Assembly (NCBI GenBank): GCA_018398765.1 | Contig: JAHBMJ010004335.1 | Coordinates: forward strand, 7,628-37,103 | DNA from: Chromera velia | Taxonomy: Eukaryota > Sar > Chromeraceae | DNA length: 29,476 bases | Reading direction: 5' to 3' | In this document: piece after piece, positions 20,591 to 29,476 of the stretch | How the letters are laid out: each line of letters begins with the position of its first letter | How positions within the stretch are numbered: the first letter of the stretch is position 1 | Position numbers and translations under genes: made by a program | The notes under the pieces: model-generated | Told to the model about the DNA's origin: nothing | Databases searched by the model: none | The model's input: the letters and a program-made list of their open reading frames with translations, nothing else

Positions 20591-21975
20591 TTGACCATAA
20601 GTGCGCTCAACATGGGACCCTTAGAAACGAAGTTGGGGGGCGGTTCTCTCGAGAGCTGGCTGTCGGGTGTAGATATCGCCGTAATTCCTAAGATGTGCAT
20701 GCCTACAGGAAAAGTCCGCACGGCCTTCCACTCGGGGGAGAATTTCTCCCACATGGAATGGAAAAGAAGAAAAATGGGGGTTCACTCTAGAGCTGCTAAA
20801 CGGGATGTACGAACAAGGGGTATGTGCATCCTTATCAGGAACTCGTTAATTCCTGTTCTCCATCCGACCTCGGAACTGGTGGGGCCCGACCTGGTCAAAT
20901 TGACGGTCAGAGTGCAAGAGAAGAAAGGGAGGGGGGGGGAGGGAAAGATAGTCCACGCACCCGAACGCTGCACGTCTTCGGTGTGTATCTTCTGCATGCC
21001 GATTCGGACCATAGAGGTTCTAGAGAACGGGTAAATGAAGAGAGGAAAGAATTGTTGGAGGCGTTATGTGCTATCCCCCTATCAGATCTGCGAATGGTGA
21101 TGGAGGACCTGAATGCATATCTGGCTAGCGAGTGCCCAAAAGGGGTCATGTAAGAAAGGGAAATAGACACTAAAACCGGGATGGGGCATGAAGGGAATAG
21201 GAATGCACACGGACACTCACTTGAATTCACGCGTAAGTCTCTATATTCAAATCTTGACGAAGCAGGTCGTTGGATCCTTCACTCGCTTTGCGAGAAGTCC
21301 AACTTCCTGCTAGCCGCCGGTCTGCACCTAAACTTTAAGGATGAAAGAAGGAGGCTGGAAGTCAGACTGACCGGGGCATGGACCTTTAAGAGTGGGAAGT
21401 CTAAGTTGGTAATTGACATTCCTTTGATTGACCTTCTGTTTCTTTGTTATCTCTCTTCTTACGTGGTCGAGTCACGTCCTGAGGTCGTAAAGCAGCATGC
21501 GGCTGTCTCTCTTTCTCTTGACTTCTCTTCTCCTCCCTCTTTGTCTATGCATGAATATACTTTTGACTCATCCCTCTCCCGGCCTCTCTCTCATCTGGGT
21601 GAAGTAGGCAGATGTACTTTAGGATGTACTCCTGTCTGCGACGATGAGTTGATGGGGGTGGCCTTCTCTCTGAAAGCGTTCACAGATAATGAGGGGCTAG
21701 ACTTATGGGATGAGGGTTTACGTCAAGTGCAGGAGTGGGGAGACACTGTTCCTCACTTCTTCGATCCCTCAAAACCTCCGCCCGAGCCGCCCCCATCAGA
21801 TGCAGTGTCTTTCTCTCTGACAGAGCAGTTACGACAGATTTCTGACTCCTGGCAAACATGCCTAGCCAGTGGGAATTCCGAAGGGGTAGGGATGGGAGGC
21901 AGAAAAGAAAACAAGAAAGAAAAAAAGAAAGGACATAAGTCAACGGGAGTCGTCCCGGCCAGACTGGTGGGATAA
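20591..21975 (+). pseudogene. ORF2 N-terminus: AP-endonuclease-like domain, inactive
   Basis: Three blocks in two frames align in order with the exonuclease-endonuclease-phosphatase fold of LINEs. The first (20591-21034) begins LTISALNMGPLETKL, the usual opening strand, and contains VDIAVIPKM where a Gln-Glu pair is expected. The second (to 21153) has HVFGVYLLHADSDHRGS, then LRMVMEDLNAYL in place of GDLNA. The third, after a TAA at 21151, has DEAGRWILHSLCEKSNFLL, then KLVIDIPLIDLL in the position of the SxID motif. It ends VVKQHAAVSLSL where SDH is expected. Thus the catalytic Glu and the Asp of the last motif are replaced, while Asn and His remain. The normal role is to nick the target DNA for priming. 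Confidence 0.7.
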
Positions 21976-22000
21976 GGAATGTTCGGCTAAATAAAGGGAG

Positions 22001-23456
22001 GTGAGAGAGGCTGAGAGAGAATGGAAGGACCTGAGAGGAATATGGGGGGCAGATGAAGGTGACCGAGGAGGTCCCACCCAGAGTGCAAAGCGAAAGCTTA
22101 AGTCCCTTCGCAGGATAAGGAAGAGACTGTTTGCCCGTAAAGAAACTAAACACGCTAACAGGCAAGCAGAGAGGTTAGCAAGGGAGGCTGCGACCAACCT
22201 TTCGGCGATTTGGAGGTGGAAGAGGGAAACGAGCAGTACAAGAGGTGGGGGAGACAGACTGACCCCCGTGGCTTTTACCGATTTCTGGGCCTCTGTATTT
22301 GAGGGTGAAGGGCTCCCTCCTCCTCCAGTTGCTTCCCCTGCTTTCTCTCTCTCTTCTCCCCATCCTCCCCCAGCCTTCTCTTATAAAAGGATTATCGGTG
22401 CCCTCCGATCGATCGATAAGAGTAAGGCTGACGGAATTGGGGGCGTTTTCCCCAGGCATCTTAACCTTTGTTTCAGCTCCTCTCCCCTTTCTCATTTCCT
22501 TCTTTTTGTCCTCTTTAATTTATTTCATCGTTATTCCTATTGGCCGTCTCTTTGGAATTTGATCCGTGTTACAGTAGTTCCGGTTCCGAAAGCCCCCCCC
22601 TCTCCTGACTGCTTGGAATTAATGGAGACCTATCCACATTATGTGTTTGCTTGCGAAGCTGTTTGCCCTCCTGATGGACGAGAGATTGAGAGAACAGACC
22701 TCATTAAACAACCGCCAGCTGGGGTTCAGGAAGGGAGTTGGGACTAGAGAGGCCATTGCGGCGCTGGCGGGACTCGTAGCGAGCTCCAAAGCCCGGAAAC
22801 TCCCCCTTTTGGCTGCGTTCGTTGACTTTTCTAAGGCGTTTGATAAGGTCCCTCGAGGTCTGTTGCTGAGACGGCTTCGGGAGGAGGGTGTGTCAGAATA
22901 TGATGTTTTGATGGTGCATGCTATGTACTTTGATGTCTGGGCGAGGGTCGATGGTGCAGATAGGGAGATACAGGAAGGAGCGGGGGTGAAACAGGGTGAC
23001 CTTCTCTCTCCCCTGCTCTTCTTTCTGTTCATTAATAATCTGCACCACCACATCTGCCTCTCGGCTCACCGAGAGGATGAGCTCGGGTGGGAAGAGTCAG
23101 AGAAGGATGGAACAGTGTCTGACGAGAGGTCTATAGAAAGTAGAACGCGTGACTAGCCTTGAGCAGGCAGATTAAGAGGGGTTAGCATTGGGAAGGGGAA
23201 CAAGAAAACCGAAGTAACGGTGAAGAGGAAAAGAGCGAAAGTCAGGGTCAGTCAGGACGATACGATCTGTGTGGGGCCCGAGCCTCTCGAAAGCCTCGGT
23301 TACGCTGACGACCTTGTTCTGTTTGGTCATTCTTCGCATAAGCTTCAAGCGAGAATGAATGAATTAGCGGAATATTGTCAGACGTGGGGCCTCACGGTCA
23401 ATTTGAAAAAGACAAAAGTAATGAGGCTTTCCTGTAGTAAGGAGAATATTAGTTAG
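22001..23456 (+). pseudogene. ORF2 reverse transcriptase domain, frameshifted
   Basis: The first part (22001 to about 22620) carries the thumb-proximal linker and finger motifs: IIGALRSIDKSKADGIGG, then YWPSLWNLIRVTVVPVPKAP. A frameshift near 22620 moves to a frame with RPIHIMCLLAKLFALLMDE, NNRQLGFRKGVGTREAI, the motif A strand AFVDFSKAFDKVPRG, and motif B GVKQGDLLSPLLFFLFINN. After stops at 23154 and 23160 the same frame gives the catalytic motif C, GYADDLVLFG, and GLTVNLKKTKVM. All catalytic aspartates (motif A and the YADD pair) are preserved. The order and spacing are those of non-LTR reverse transcriptases. There is an insertion of about 60 residues between motifs B and C, partly degraded. 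Confidence 0.88.
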
Positions 23457-24796
23457 CCAATCTTCTCTAAAGGGAAGGAAGTCGAGAGAACGGGCCAGTA
23501 TAAGTATTTAAGCTGCACCTTTTTTGAAGGCAGATCTCTCCGTTCCTCTGTGAGACATCGCCTGGGGGTGGCAGAGAGGGCACTTGGGGGGGGTCATTGG
23601 GCTCTGTGTTTCTCTTGGTCGTCTCTCTCCAACTTTGAAAATTATACTCTTTCGGGGCTTGTGGATTCCTGTGGCCCTTTACGGGCTAGAAGCGTTTTCC
23701 CTCAGTCAGGCAGACATGAAAACGTTAGATGATTTGCAACTACGTTTTGTTAGATGGGTTTTTGGCTTTCCCCGCAATTCGTTTCGTATTCCCTCCCTCT
23801 TCATCTCCGGCCTTTTCCCGATACGGGCTATCTTGACTGAAAGAGTAGGGGGTTTTTTACGTAGCCTCTCCTTAACATCCTACTGTGTGCCTGCTGGCTT
23901 TTTAGATCTCTACAAAGATGGCCTTTATGGCGATTGGTGGAGGTCCGTCAAGCTGTTGGTAGGACCTTTCGCTCCTGAACTCTTCTCTATCGAGGGGGTG
24001 CCTTCGGGCCCGGGAGAGAAAGCTGCATTAAAAAGAAAGCTCACGATAGAAGGGAGACTCTAAGGTAAGGAGGCATAAGAATGGTTGGACGACTGGTTTG
24101 TAGCTACCTCCCGTTCTTTGCAAAAAGAGGGCCGGCAGGGCAGGGGAGGGCAGGCAGGACGGGGAGGGGTTTTCTCTAACAGAGTGAGGCCTTCGGTCTT
24201 CCAAGTCAAACATCCGTCTAGACAGCGCTTGGCCCGTCTTGTCATGGGAGGATGGACCAGCTCAAGCGGGCGGCGTATTCCTATAGTTCAACCTCTCCCT
24301 AGGAGGCTGCTCTGTTCGGAGGCCAACGTCAGACCGATTGCCCATGCACTGTTGGGCTAGCTATTGGGGGGGNNNNNNNNNNNNNNNNNNNNNNNNNNNN
24401 NNNNNNNNNNNNNNNNNNNNNNNNNNNNNNNNNNNNNNNNNNNNNNNNNNNNNNNNNNNNNNNNNNNNNNNNNNNNGGGGGGGGGGGGGGGAGTTCCAAA
24501 CGGGGAGGTAGAGACGGTCTGCGAGCACTGCCCCCTCGATTTGCATGGGCGTGGCCATCTGAATGATGTTGTCCATAAGTTGACTGAATGCAAAGGGACC
24601 GAAAGGGAAAAGGAACGTATGAATAGGCTTTTGGATAAAGTAAGAGACGATTGTGTGGGCACAACAAATGGCTAAGCAGCAGTTGGGATGGGGTGTGAGC
24701 GAAAATGAGAAGAAAGTGAGGGAGATCTTCACACTTCTCCTCGAAAAGCACCTTGTTGCACGCGCACGGGCGATCTCCGATTGCCTTCATAAGTAG
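23457..24796 (+). pseudogene. ORF2 C-terminal region with Cys/His motif
   Basis: After a TAG at 23454 the frame continues with GQYKYLSCTFFEGRS and RHRLGVAERAL, typical of the thumb region. A poly-G indel near 23590 changes frame, giving IPVALYGLEAFSLSQAD and LQLRFVRWVFGFPRNS, also usual after LINE RTs. Further stops and the N gap (24373-24476) follow. Beyond the gap, CEHCPLDLHGRGHLNDVVHK then LTEC has the CxxC-H-C layout of the zinc-binding end of many LINE ORF2 proteins. A final shift to the frame at 24668 adds 42 residues (MAKQQLGWGVSENEKK...) to a stop at 24796. No RNase H is seen in this element. Confidence 0.7.
24373..24476. other. Assembly gap of 104 N flanked by poly-G
   Basis: G runs of 7 bases on the left and 16 on the right border the gap. 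The window itself also begins with 13 G. Confidence 0.98.
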
Positions 24797-24842
24797 CTAT
24801 GTGTGTTCCCTCAGTCTGTCCTTCTTTCTCTTTTCTTCCTTC

Positions 24843-24873
<31 letters not shown>

Positions 24874-25025
24874 TTTTTCTTTCTTTCTTCCTTTCTTTCT
24901 TTCTTTTTTTCTTTCTTCCTTTCCCCTCACTTCCTCTCACTCTTTCCCTGTCGTTGTTCATTCTTGACGACCGTACTTGTTTTTGAGGGGAATATTTCGT
25001 TATATCAGTCCGAGTGTGTGTCATC

Positions 25026-25026
<1 letters not shown>
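24797..25026 (+). other. 3' UTR of the LINE with (CTTT)n tract
   Basis: After the last ORF2 stop there is no coding sequence. A (CTTT)n microsatellite fills 24841-24924. The last 55 bp before the tail (24972-25026) are shared with 15111-15163, which marks them as the conserved 3' end of the element family. Confidence 0.65.
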
Positions 25027-25069
<43 letters not shown>

Positions 25070-25762
25070 GAACAAACAAGGGCGGAACGGAATCAATCGG
25101 GGGGTGAGCGAAAAGCATATGGGGGGGAAACGTGAGTCTCAGACGGACGACCCCAAGAGGCCTAGGCTGCAGGGCTCGGATGGCACCCCTCGCGTAAGCG
25201 TGGGAGGCAGTGGGAGGTGACGGGCTCGAGCTTGCACGGGTACGGGGGGGCGCGCGGGGCACTCGTGCTCGTGCGGTTCACAAGCGGGTCTACAAGCGGG
25301 GTACATGCTACGTACAGCTTCTCCGTTCTTCTTCTCCCTTTTTCTCCCCTTTTTGAATTTTTTTATCATGCTTACTACTCGCAATTTCACTCCCCTGGAA
25401 AACAAGTCATGCCTCAGGGATGAACCGACCGAACCAACTGAACTGACTGATTCAGAACTAACCGAACTGCAGGAACTGAACTGAGAGAGAAACCTTTGCT
25501 TGTACGTCTTCGGCAGAAAAGATAGGGAATCAAAGGAGATTGGGAGTTCTAATCTTTTTCTCTCTCTGTCTCCTTCCGTTCCGCCTTGGGTGATTTTCTT
25601 TAGAGGTCATTTGACAGACCTCTAACTCACACGAACTGATAGAAGGAATCTCACTGGCCCGTGACCCTTGGGGGAAAAAAAAAGATACAAAAACAGAGGA
25701 GTCCGTCTCCATCCTTTCTATTCCCCCTGAGGTATTTGTTTTTTCCCTTTCCCTCTCGTTTC
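24972..25762 (+). repeat. Direct repeat, right copy (LINE 3' end, tail and second 5' UTR)
   Basis: This is the counterpart of 15111-15872. The 5' UTR part (25071-25762) belongs to a second LINE copy inserted head to tail behind the first. Identity ends at TCTCGTTTC. The ORF1 start found at 15888 in the first copy is absent here. Confidence 0.88.
25027..25070 (+). repeat. (TGAT)n tail of the LINE and junction to the next 5' UTR
   Basis: About 11 GATT/TGAT units follow the element 3' end. The tract runs directly into AACAAACAAGGGCGGAACGG, the start of another LINE 5' UTR. Confidence 0.85.
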
Positions 25763-26085
25763 CCCCTCTGCTCGGGCGTGCCAGTGCTGTTCTGGCGCTT
25801 TGATCGGTTATGGGGACCCTCTTCTAGGCAAAATGCAGGCAGTCCTCAATCGTCTCAAGGGTGGGAGAGAGAACGTGTTGTAACTCAGCCTGTAAGAGAA
25901 CTACCAGATGAAGCAAAAGCCTGTTTGCTTAGAGGTGGAGCCACCCTCCACTTCCATCCACCTCCCTACCCCTGTCAGGCTCCCATCGATTCAATTTACC
26001 CCAGTGAGGCCTAAGTCGAAAGTTTAACTCTATGTATGACATTTTAGGTTAACCAGAGTCTATACGGCTCACCGGCTTTAACCTC
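25763..26085. other. Junction segment of unknown origin after the truncated LINE 5' UTR
   Basis: This 320-bp stretch shows no similarity to the first LINE at the matching position. An open plus frame through the junction ends at 26014 with RGGATLHFHPPPYPCQAP, but no family is recognised. The last part, TTAACCTCATATATCATCATC, leads into a short (TCA)n tract. It could be the 3' end of another element fused to the LINE 5' UTR. Confidence 0.4.
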
Positions 26086-26110
26086 ATATATCATCATCAT
26101 CATTATCATT
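26086..26110. repeat. (TCA)n tract at the 3' side of the minus-strand element
   Basis: TCATCATCATCATTATCATT lies just below the 53-bp repeat array. On the minus strand it is an (ATG)n-type tail following the coiled-coil element. Confidence 0.7.
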
Positions 26111-26216
26111 CCTAAAAGTAATAGTTTGAATTAATGCACACTAAAGTGTATACTTAGTGTATTCCTAAAAGTGACAGTTTAAATTACTGCATACTAAAGT
26201 ATGTACTAATTCATTC
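26111..26216. repeat. 53-bp tandem repeats, second copy
   Basis: CCTAAAAGT starts at 26111 and 26164, the same 53-bp period as at 14631 and 14684. The flanking sequence up to 26574 matches 14684-15110. Confidence 0.8.
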
Positions 26217-26250
26217 ATCAAAATTCTAGTAAAATGTGTAACAAAATATT

Positions 26251-26640
26251 TTAAAAAAAGTGATTGTGTAACCTTACAGGATTAGTATAGTTGGGGGCTC
26301 TACAGGTGGTCTCATAATTCAGCGTACCTCTTTCCATCTTCTCCCCTTCCTCACTCAGCGCCCAAAACTTGTTCCTTCTCAAAACGTCAGACTCGGATGA
26401 AGCCTTCCTGGTATGCTCTCTCTTTGTCCTCCGTCTCTCGATTTTTCTCAGTTCTTCCCCGAGCCTCATCTTTTCTACCTTCTCTATCATGTCCCTCACT
26501 ATCCATTCGGTCATCTCTACCTCTAACAACTTCACCCTTCTCTTCAACATTTCCTTTGCTTCCATCACCGAGTCCCTTTCTATTCTCTTTCTGAGCTCTT
26601 CTATCGATCTCTTTTCTTTCTCAATCAACGTTTCTTGCTC
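26251..26640 (-). pseudogene. Coiled-coil ORF of a repeated minus-strand element, longer copy
   Basis: The frame encodes an almost continuous charged helix: IEKEKRSIEELRKRIERDS, MEAKEMLKRRVKLLEVEMTE, RDMIEKVEKMRLGEELRKIE, followed by a short non-helical end (LNYETTCRAPNYTNPVRLHN). The truncated copy at 14738-15110 matches closely. Upstream on the minus strand further fragments at 26836-27198, 27280-27590 and 27621-27797 seem to belong to the same unit, interrupted by stops and frame changes. The lack of an enzyme domain leaves the family open: ORF1 of a LINE, or a host gene captured in a repeat. Confidence 0.5.
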
Positions 26641-26835
26641 GTTTTCCCTTGAGAGCCTTCTTTAGAGCCTTCTTCCCAAGGGAGGCCGGCTCCCGACCTC
26701 TCTCTTTCTTCCTCCCCCCTTCTCCTCCTTCAATTGCCAACCCCGTCAACGGCCAACCCCGGAGGCCTCCCTCCCAGCGTTTGCCTGCTACTGCTCTACA
26801 CTTCCGTTCTGCTCCTGCATCCTTTTTTTTCTCTT

Positions 26836-27198
26836 CTACTCAATCTTGGGGCTCGGTTTTGGGATTCTTCTTTGCTGGCCATCTCTCTCTATTCCCTCCA
26901 TCACGAGATCTCCATCTTCCTCTGGGACTCTCAGTTGAGGTTGCTCTGAGAGGGGAATGCCTAGTCTCTGAAGGGCCTTCCTCGCCTCTTCTTTCTTTTG
27001 ATCGCTGGAAGCTGCATCTCCCATCACTCCCACTGCCCACTTTTTCATTACCGCGTCTGTCTGCTCCTTTGTCTTTGGGATCACACAGCGGAGTTGGTCC
27101 CCTGTTTCTGGGTGCTGCATGTTGTTCTGTTTATCAAAGAGAGAGTCGAAGTCCCTTGCTACAGTAACTGTTTCCGTACTGAAGACCATCTTCATCAT
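26836..27198 (-). pseudogene. Second fragment of the minus-strand element ORF
   Basis: The frame encodes about 120 residues: an N-terminal helical part (VARDFDSLFDKQNNM), then PETGDQLRCVIPKTKEQTDA, an amphipathic helix (KKEEARKALQRLGIPLSEQP) and an acidic-to-basic tail. It resembles a soluble structural protein with no catalytic motif. A frame change and a basic low-complexity stretch separate it from the coiled-coil part at 26640. No homologue was recognised. Confidence 0.4.
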
Positions 27199-27279
27199 TA
27201 ACCCCTACGACTGATGGTTCATCGACATCACCCCCTAGAATACCTGGAACATCGTTTCAGCAAACGCTGCAGCCTGCAG

Positions 27280-27590
27280 TCAGGTATCTTTTCTCGCCCT
27301 ATTGGGATCGAGTGCTGCTGTATAGATAAAATTCTTTGCGTGTATGCAGATGTCTTTCTTGGGCAGTTTCAGTCCAAGAACAACCCGCGAGCAGATTCTC
27401 TTCTCCTCTTCTACCTTCTCCTTGGCCGATCTTTTCTGTCCCTTCTCCAAATTTCCCAGTCTTGTTTCGTGATCGTTCATCATCTGCTGTATCTTTCTTT
27501 ACTGCTCCCTTATCTCATCTATACTGTCTTTCAGTCCCTGGATCTTCCCTCCAAATTTCTTTTCTATTTGAGCCTCGCTTTCATGGAGTG
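27280..27590 (-). pseudogene. Upstream coiled-coil fragment of the minus-strand element
   Basis: Read from 27590 the frame gives SEAQIEKKFGGKIQGLKDSI, a TAA, then QQMMNDHETRLGNLEKGQKR, and a hydrophobic end (RVVLGLKLPKKDICIHAKNF). A coiled coil followed by a VVLGLK-like strand recalls LINE ORF1 proteins, where a coil precedes an RNA-binding fold. The likeness is too weak for assignment. The stop in the coil shows decay. Confidence 0.4.
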
Positions 27591-27607
27591 ATGATGATGA
27601 TGATGAT
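27589..27607. repeat. (ATG)n tract
   Basis: Six GAT units. On the minus strand they would encode a His run between the small ORF at 27621-27797 and the coil below it. The tract is inverted relative to the (TCA)n at 26086-26110. Confidence 0.75.
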
Positions 27608-27620
27608 TGAGGGTTAAATC

Positions 27621-27797
27621 CTAGTGGAGTAGCCTTTCCATGGCACCTTCCGTGAAAGCTGGCTGCTCACTGACAGACATCTTCTTCCTGTCCTTGGGCG
27701 TCTTCTTATCGGTCCTTTCTTCATCTGAGCTGATGTTAGGGAGGCCAGGGCACTTCAGAAAGTTCGTCTCTGCGTCTCTTTCCTCCTGTTCTGTCAT
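27621..27797 (-). CDS. Small charged ORF, 58 aa, possibly the N-terminus of the minus-strand element
   Basis: The frame starts at an ATG (27797) and encodes MTEQEERDAETNFLKCPGLP, an acidic and lysine-rich middle (ISSDEERTDKKTPKDRKKM) and EQPAFTEGAMERLLH before TAG. It looks like a disordered N-terminal region. The coiled-coil pieces downstream on the same strand suggest it was once their beginning. No family was recognised, and a separate host exon is also possible. Confidence 0.35.
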   Translation of the reverse strand: MTEQEERDAETNFLKCPGLPNISSDEERTDKKTPKDRKKMSVSEQPAFTEGAMERLLH

Positions 27798-28504
27798 CCT
27801 GACCTCAAAGAAAAAGTGAGACGGCTAAGGATTTTTGACTGTTGTACGTATGTCTACAACTTTGTAGTCTCTTCACCTTATTTTCTTGGGAAGCTTTCGT
27901 TCCGATTCGTTCTGAAAGTGTAGCTCATAGAAGATAGAAGACAGCTCGCAGAAGACAGTCGTAATGTTACAAAAAAAATATTTTTAAAGATATTACAGAA
28001 ATGAAATTTTAGTTAAAATCTTGAATTGTAAACATAATTAAAAATATATACTATAAAAAATATGTAGTAAAAAAAAATGTTTTCAAGTGTAGAGTAAACT
28101 AGACTCACTGGATTCGACACAGCATTCGGAATCATGTTCAGACTACATTAGCTAGGACCTTACAGTAACATAAAATTGAAAATTAAGAAAATGACTTTAA
28201 AAAATGCTTCTAAATTAATGGTTACTAATTGTGACATGCTGAACGCTAGATACTTAGCATGTGCCGATGGCGACTCGGACGTCGGATGGCGTATGACGGT
28301 CCGGTATGAGGACACCAGCAGAGGATGTTTATAGGAGGGGATACATGGCTTTAATTTAGTCTTTAAAAATATGCCTTTCAAAAAAATGATTATTAATGAC
28401 TGTACACTATTTAAAAGCCTAATTAGCTTATAATAACCCTAAGTATTATTAAAGCCGCAAAGTACCGCAAAGTACGAAACAAAGAAACCAGGGAAAAAAC
28501 TAAC
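27798..28504. other. Low-GC stretch without recognisable gene
   Basis: From about 27950 to 28500 the sequence is rich in A/T runs and clearly poorer in GC than the rest. Open frames are short and lack protein-like patterns. No tRNA or other RNA gene was recognised. It may be intergenic DNA, or the 3' UTR of the possible minus-strand exon at 28505. Confidence 0.5.
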
Positions 28505-28621
28505 TTAAATTTTGATTCCCTGAATTAAATGGTTCTTGACGGTGCCGCTGGGGTCCTCATCCTCGCTCTCATCGCTCTCGTATCCGTACTCGGCGTGATC
28601 GCTGTTGCTGCACACATGCAT
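28505..28621 (-). CDS. Possible acidic C-terminal exon, minus strand
   Basis: The minus frame reads SNSDHAEYGYESDESEDEDP followed by SGTVKNHLIQGIKI and TAA. Acidic Ser/Glu/Asp tails like this are common at protein ends. GTGTGCAG just upstream on the minus strand could be an acceptor, making it a terminal exon from about 28608. The opposite strand instead gives a hydrophobic stretch (GVLILALIALVSVLGVIAVA) in a 68-codon frame, so the coding strand is uncertain. No family was recognised. Confidence 0.3.
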   Translation of the reverse strand: MHVCSNSDHAEYGYESDESEDEDPSGTVKNHLIQGIKI

Positions 28622-29093
28622 TCCAACACGTGTGCAGGGCACAGAGCGTCAACCGATCGATGCAAAATTCGAACCATTTTAAGTCTAGGAACCAAGTGTC
28701 ATGATGGTGCCCCATCGGCAGAGCGCTCGTCATAGCCTGGGGTTACATCACCATACAAGTAACTCTCCAATTGCATCGATCACCCTCTGCACGCCATCAT
28801 GTCATCTTCCTATCTGAATGATCACAGATGAGAGTCCTCTATTGAGCTCGGAGAACACCCCAGTCTCACCCATACTTTGCCAGGATGTGTCAACCAAACA
28901 ACATTACTCTGCTCCTGTACATACTGTAGCCTCTCCGAGGTTACCTCACATACAGTCGCTGAAACCATTTTTCTGGCAGGCAGGTTTCTGACATGCTCAG
29001 CAAAGACAACACATGCGTGATTTCAGATGGAAACGCGACTGAATGTGTGAGACTGCGTGGCACTGCGCTGATCACCGCATGAGCCATCGCACC
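28622..29093. other. No gene recognised
   Basis: Composition is balanced, unlike the low-GC stretch to the left. No long open frame, repeat or RNA gene stands out. If the two possible minus-strand exons belong together, this is an intron or holds short exons that I could not define. Confidence 0.4.
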
Positions 29094-29099
29094 ACTCAC

Positions 29100-29272
29100 C
29101 TCTTGTCATCCAGATGAGCTCCTTCGTGGAGCCCGTTGGTCCCTTCGGACTCGTTGTCCTCTCGGCTGATTGTAAGAAACTGTACGTTGGGTGTTCCAAA
29201 ACGCTTGGTCCCTCCGCTGCCATGCAAGCTTTCCGGATCAGTGTGCCCTCTTCGATCTTCTGCCACAATGTT
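29100..29272 (-). CDS. Possible internal exon, minus strand, unidentified
   Basis: On the minus strand CCTACAG precedes the segment (plus 29273-29278 reads CTGTAG), and AAGAG followed by a consensus GTGAGT donor ends it (plus 29094-29099 reads ACTCAC). Two frames are open through the 173 nt: one gives LWQKIEEGTLIRKACMAAEG and later TGSTKELIWMTR, the other RRGHTDPESLHGSGGTKRFG and NGLHEGAHLDDKR. I cannot choose between them or name a family. The neighbouring exons are not defined. Confidence 0.35.
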
Positions 29273-29278
29273 CTGTAG

Positions 29279-29476
29279 GATTCACACAGAGAGTGCCAGA
29301 AACAACGCAGACAGGTGCTGCTGAACTCTCAATGCGTGCAGCTCAGTCTCAGAACCTGCTCTTGCATGATCGAGTCTCATATCATCGAGATCGACTCATT
29401 TAATTTTCCGGACTGTCACACTGGCTCTGTATTGGTTTTACCGTATATTTCACCATACTTTGCCCACTGGGGTTTC
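29279..29476. other. Right edge of window, no feature recognised
   Basis: There is no clear open frame or repeat. If the minus-strand exon at 29100-29272 is real, this would be its upstream intron. Confidence 0.35.

Noticed and set aside
24797-25096. ORFs over the (CTTT)n tract on both strands
   Set aside because: They are pure translations of a microsatellite.
28529-28735. Plus-strand 68-codon ORF with a hydrophobic segment
   Set aside because: It could be a small membrane protein, but the opposite strand gives a more typical acidic C-terminus. There is no other support, so it is kept only as an alternative under the minus-strand entry.

Overview
The window looks like nuclear DNA of a protist with intron-rich genes, most likely a photosynthetic alveolate of the chromerid type (Chromera-like). 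This is inferred from style only: one gene split into about 27 short exons, introns full of CT, CTGT, GTCG and GTCA microsatellites, poly-G-bounded assembly gaps, and a very large degraded non-LTR retrotransposon. No rRNA, tRNA, CRISPR, operon or prokaryotic signal was seen. The species was not confirmed.

Region 1 (1-13812) holds one plus-strand gene, open at its 5' end. I traced 27 exons from 346 to a TAA at 13568. Their phases join into one frame of 1485 codons plus stop. The first two thirds reads as an alpha-helical ARM/HEAT-like solenoid with a charged coil. The last third is beta-rich and looks like PH-type modules. This architecture resembles the apicomplexan glideosome-associated connector (GAC), but that is a hypothesis, not an identification. 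Most of its introns start with GTC rather than GTA or GTG, and many of these donors open into tetranucleotide repeats.

Region 2 (13813-15190) is a mosaic of repeat debris: a minus-strand RNase H-like retroelement end, AT-rich 53-bp repeats with palindromic cores, a minus-strand coiled-coil ORF fragment that recurs at 26.1-26.6 kb, and an 80-bp retroelement 3' end with a (TGAT)n tail.

Region 3 (15191-25070) is one plus-strand non-LTR retrotransposon (LINE) of nearly 10 kb. It has a 5' UTR of about 0.7 kb, a long low-complexity ORF1 zone, an AP-endonuclease-like domain, a reverse transcriptase with YADD, a C-terminal Cys/His motif, a 3' UTR and a (TGAT)n tail. Frameshifts, stops and lost catalytic residues show it is dead. 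A second copy of its 5' UTR follows directly after the tail, so copies sit head to tail at (TGAT)n tracts.

Region 4 (25071-29476) starts with that second 5' UTR, cut off at about 25762. It is followed by an unidentified junction segment, a longer minus-strand copy of the coiled-coil element (26111 to about 27797), a low-GC stretch with no clear gene (27.8-28.5 kb), and two possible minus-strand exons of an unidentified gene near the right edge.
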